From contig NZ_JAAOBY010000001.1 in the NCBI RefSeq assembly GCF_011365745.1, positions 806,001-870,000 on the forward strand: a stretch of 64,000 bases of DNA. The letters are read 5' to 3'. Shown here in pieces: positions 62,923 through 64,000 of this stretch (the stretch's first letter is position 1; each line of letters opens with the position of its first letter). The stretch comes from Flavobacterium turcicum (GTDB taxonomy: Bacteria > Bacteroidota > Bacteroidia > Flavobacteriales > Flavobacteriaceae). The notes beneath the pieces are model-generated. The model ran no database searches and was not told where the DNA came from. It was given only the letters and a program-made list of their open reading frames with translations. The position numbers and the translations under genes were made by a program.

Positions 62923-63990
62923 ATGATAAGTAATCCTATTTCAAATATTTCTGATGATCAAATTAGTGCCGTACACGCTCTCGAAGGCAGAACTTTAAAA
63001 TCTGGGTGGGAAGTAATAGAAAAAACAAAAATCAAACCCGGAGGTAGCGGCGGTAATTTTTCAGTTTGTTATATTGTTAAAAAAGACAATCAAATTGGTT
63101 TTCTAAAAGCAATAAACACACTTACTTTTTTGAGAGCCGAAGACGATCAAATTAAAGCTCAAGCAGATATGTTAAATACATATAACTTTGAAAAAGAAAT
63201 TTTGAGTAGATGTAAAAATAGAAATCTTACTAAAGTTTCAAAATTACTTGAAGCTTCATTTGAAAACATTAGTGGATTTTTAATTCCGGGAGTATATTAT
63301 ATGGTATTTGAAAAAGCGGATAGTGATGTTAGAGAGCATATAAACTTTACAACTTTAGTTGATAATTCATGGAAGTTAAGATCATTGCATAATATTGCTA
63401 CTGGAATAAAACAACTTCATAGTATTCACGTTTCACACCAAGACTTAAAACCATCAAATGTATTTATTTTCGATAATGGAATATCTAAGGTTGGAGATTT
63501 AGGAAGGGCTTTAAGTCATGATTTAAATGCTCCACATTCAAGCTATGACTTTTCTGGAGATATCAGATACGCACCACCTGAAGTCTTCCATAAATATGTA
63601 CTTTCTGAATGGAAAGATAAAGTCTTTGCAATTGACTGTTTCCTTTTAGGCAGCATGGCTAGTTTTTATTTTACTGGACAAAGTATGATTGCTTTATTAG
63701 GTTCTAAAGTAAATCCGTCGATAAATATATTAACTTTAGATTTTGAAAATGCTTTGCCATATTGGATTAATGCTTTTGAAGAATCATTATCAGTAGTAGA
63801 AGAGCATACAAAAGACATTGATGGTCAAGATAAACTCTTAGAAGCTATAAAAATGCTGTGTCATCCAGATCCTAGAAAAAGAGGTCATATAAAAAATTTA
63901 AAGGAAATTGGTAATAACTATCAAATGGATAGATTCGTTGAAATTTTTAACTTTTTAGCAAAAAAAGCTGAATATAAAATAACTAAATAA
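62923..63990 (+). CDS. Ser/Thr protein kinase-like protein
   Basis: 355-residue soluble protein with a eukaryote-type kinase domain. The glycine-rich loop is GGSGGNFSV (about residues 40-48), the ATP-anchoring Lys lies in GFLKAIN, the catalytic loop is SHQDLKPSN in place of HRDLKPxN, the metal motif is GDLGRA in place of DFG, and SGDIRYAPPE holds the APE-like motif. Key Asp, Lys and Asn are present, so activity is plausible. No membrane segment or PASTA domain. It follows two terminators and may open an accessory module beyond the window. Confidence 0.85.
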   Translation: MISNPISNISDDQISAVHALEGRTLKSGWEVIEKTKIKPGGSGGNFSVCYIVKKDNQIGFLKAINTLTFLRAEDDQIKAQADMLNTYNFEKEILSRCKNRNLTKVSKLLEASFENISGFLIPGVYYMVFEKADSDVREHINFTTLVDNSWKLRSLHNIATGIKQLHSIHVSHQDLKPSNVFIFDNGISKVGDLGRALSHDLNAPHSSYDFSGDIRYAPPEVFHKYVLSEWKDKVFAIDCFLLGSMASFYFTGQSMIALLGSKVNPSINILTLDFENALPYWINAFEESLSVVEEHTKDIDGQDKLLEAIKMLCHPDPRKRGHIKNLKEIGNNYQMDRFVEIFNFLAKKAEYKITK

Positions 63991-64000
63991 ATTGGCAAAT

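Overview
The window is a chromosomal segment from a Flavobacterium-like member of the Bacteroidota. The evidence is low G+C, an intact gldKLMN gliding/type IX secretion operon, an XrtF exosortase pair, a 287-residue primary sigma factor without region 1.1, and promoters that fit the Bacteroidota consensus (TTG, about 20 bp, TAnnTTTG) instead of the E. coli one. Shine-Dalgarno sequences are essentially absent, as expected for this group.

Layout. 1-11.7 kb: the 3' part of the dcw cell wall/division operon (murE fragment, mraY, murD, ftsW, murG, murC, ftsQ, ftsA, ftsZ), closed by a strong terminator. 12-15 kb: YqeY, tRNA-Arg(UCG), an MtfA/M90-type zinc peptidase and a YeiH-type transporter. 15.1-20.2 kb (minus): rpe, rpoD, pnp, rpsO. 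20.3-23.6 kb: a MORN/TonB-C protein and a free-Met-sulfoxide-reductase-like GAF protein (minus), then xrtF, its partner and a DedA protein (plus). 23.7-30.5 kb (minus): miaB, a sigma-54 activator, lptE, a TPR protein, secG, groES, groEL. 30.9-39.4 kb: topA, an arginase-fold protein lacking metal ligands, gldK, gldL, gldM, gldN. 39.4-47.9 kb: assorted housekeeping and lipid genes (FAD oxidoreductase, DUF983, ABC-F ATPase, APP1-type phosphatase, lipid kinase, acyltransferase-like protein, pterin dehydratase, DUF1761, LRR protein). 48.1-54.9 kb: a decaying mannoside-use locus (LacI regulator, broken ROK sugar kinase, mannose-6-P-isomerase-like cupin, GH92 mannosidase, esterase) with no SusC/SusD pair. 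55-57 kb (minus): hydrolase, ECF sigma factor and membrane protein operon. 57-58.2 kb: a repeat zone made of damaged copies of the initiator tRNA gene around a small GIY-YIG nuclease gene. 58.3-64 kb: small membrane protein, era, DUF2975 plus YozG-type regulator, der, and a Ser/Thr kinase at the right edge.

The most unusual part is 57.0-58.2 kb. On the minus strand a clear promoter is followed by a degenerate initiator-tRNA copy, the intact tRNA-fMet with its terminator, a second tRNA-like copy, an 83-residue GIY-YIG ORF, and a third tRNA-like copy. In the damaged copies, tRNA segments are replaced by a 14-bp palindrome (TCCGCCGNGGCGGA) that is also inserted in a terminator hairpin downstream of rpoD. 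I read this as the footprint of a tRNA-targeting element. Other intergenic repeats (two families of about 75-150 bp, heptamer arrays, two further hairpin families) cluster around rpoD, era and this tRNA.
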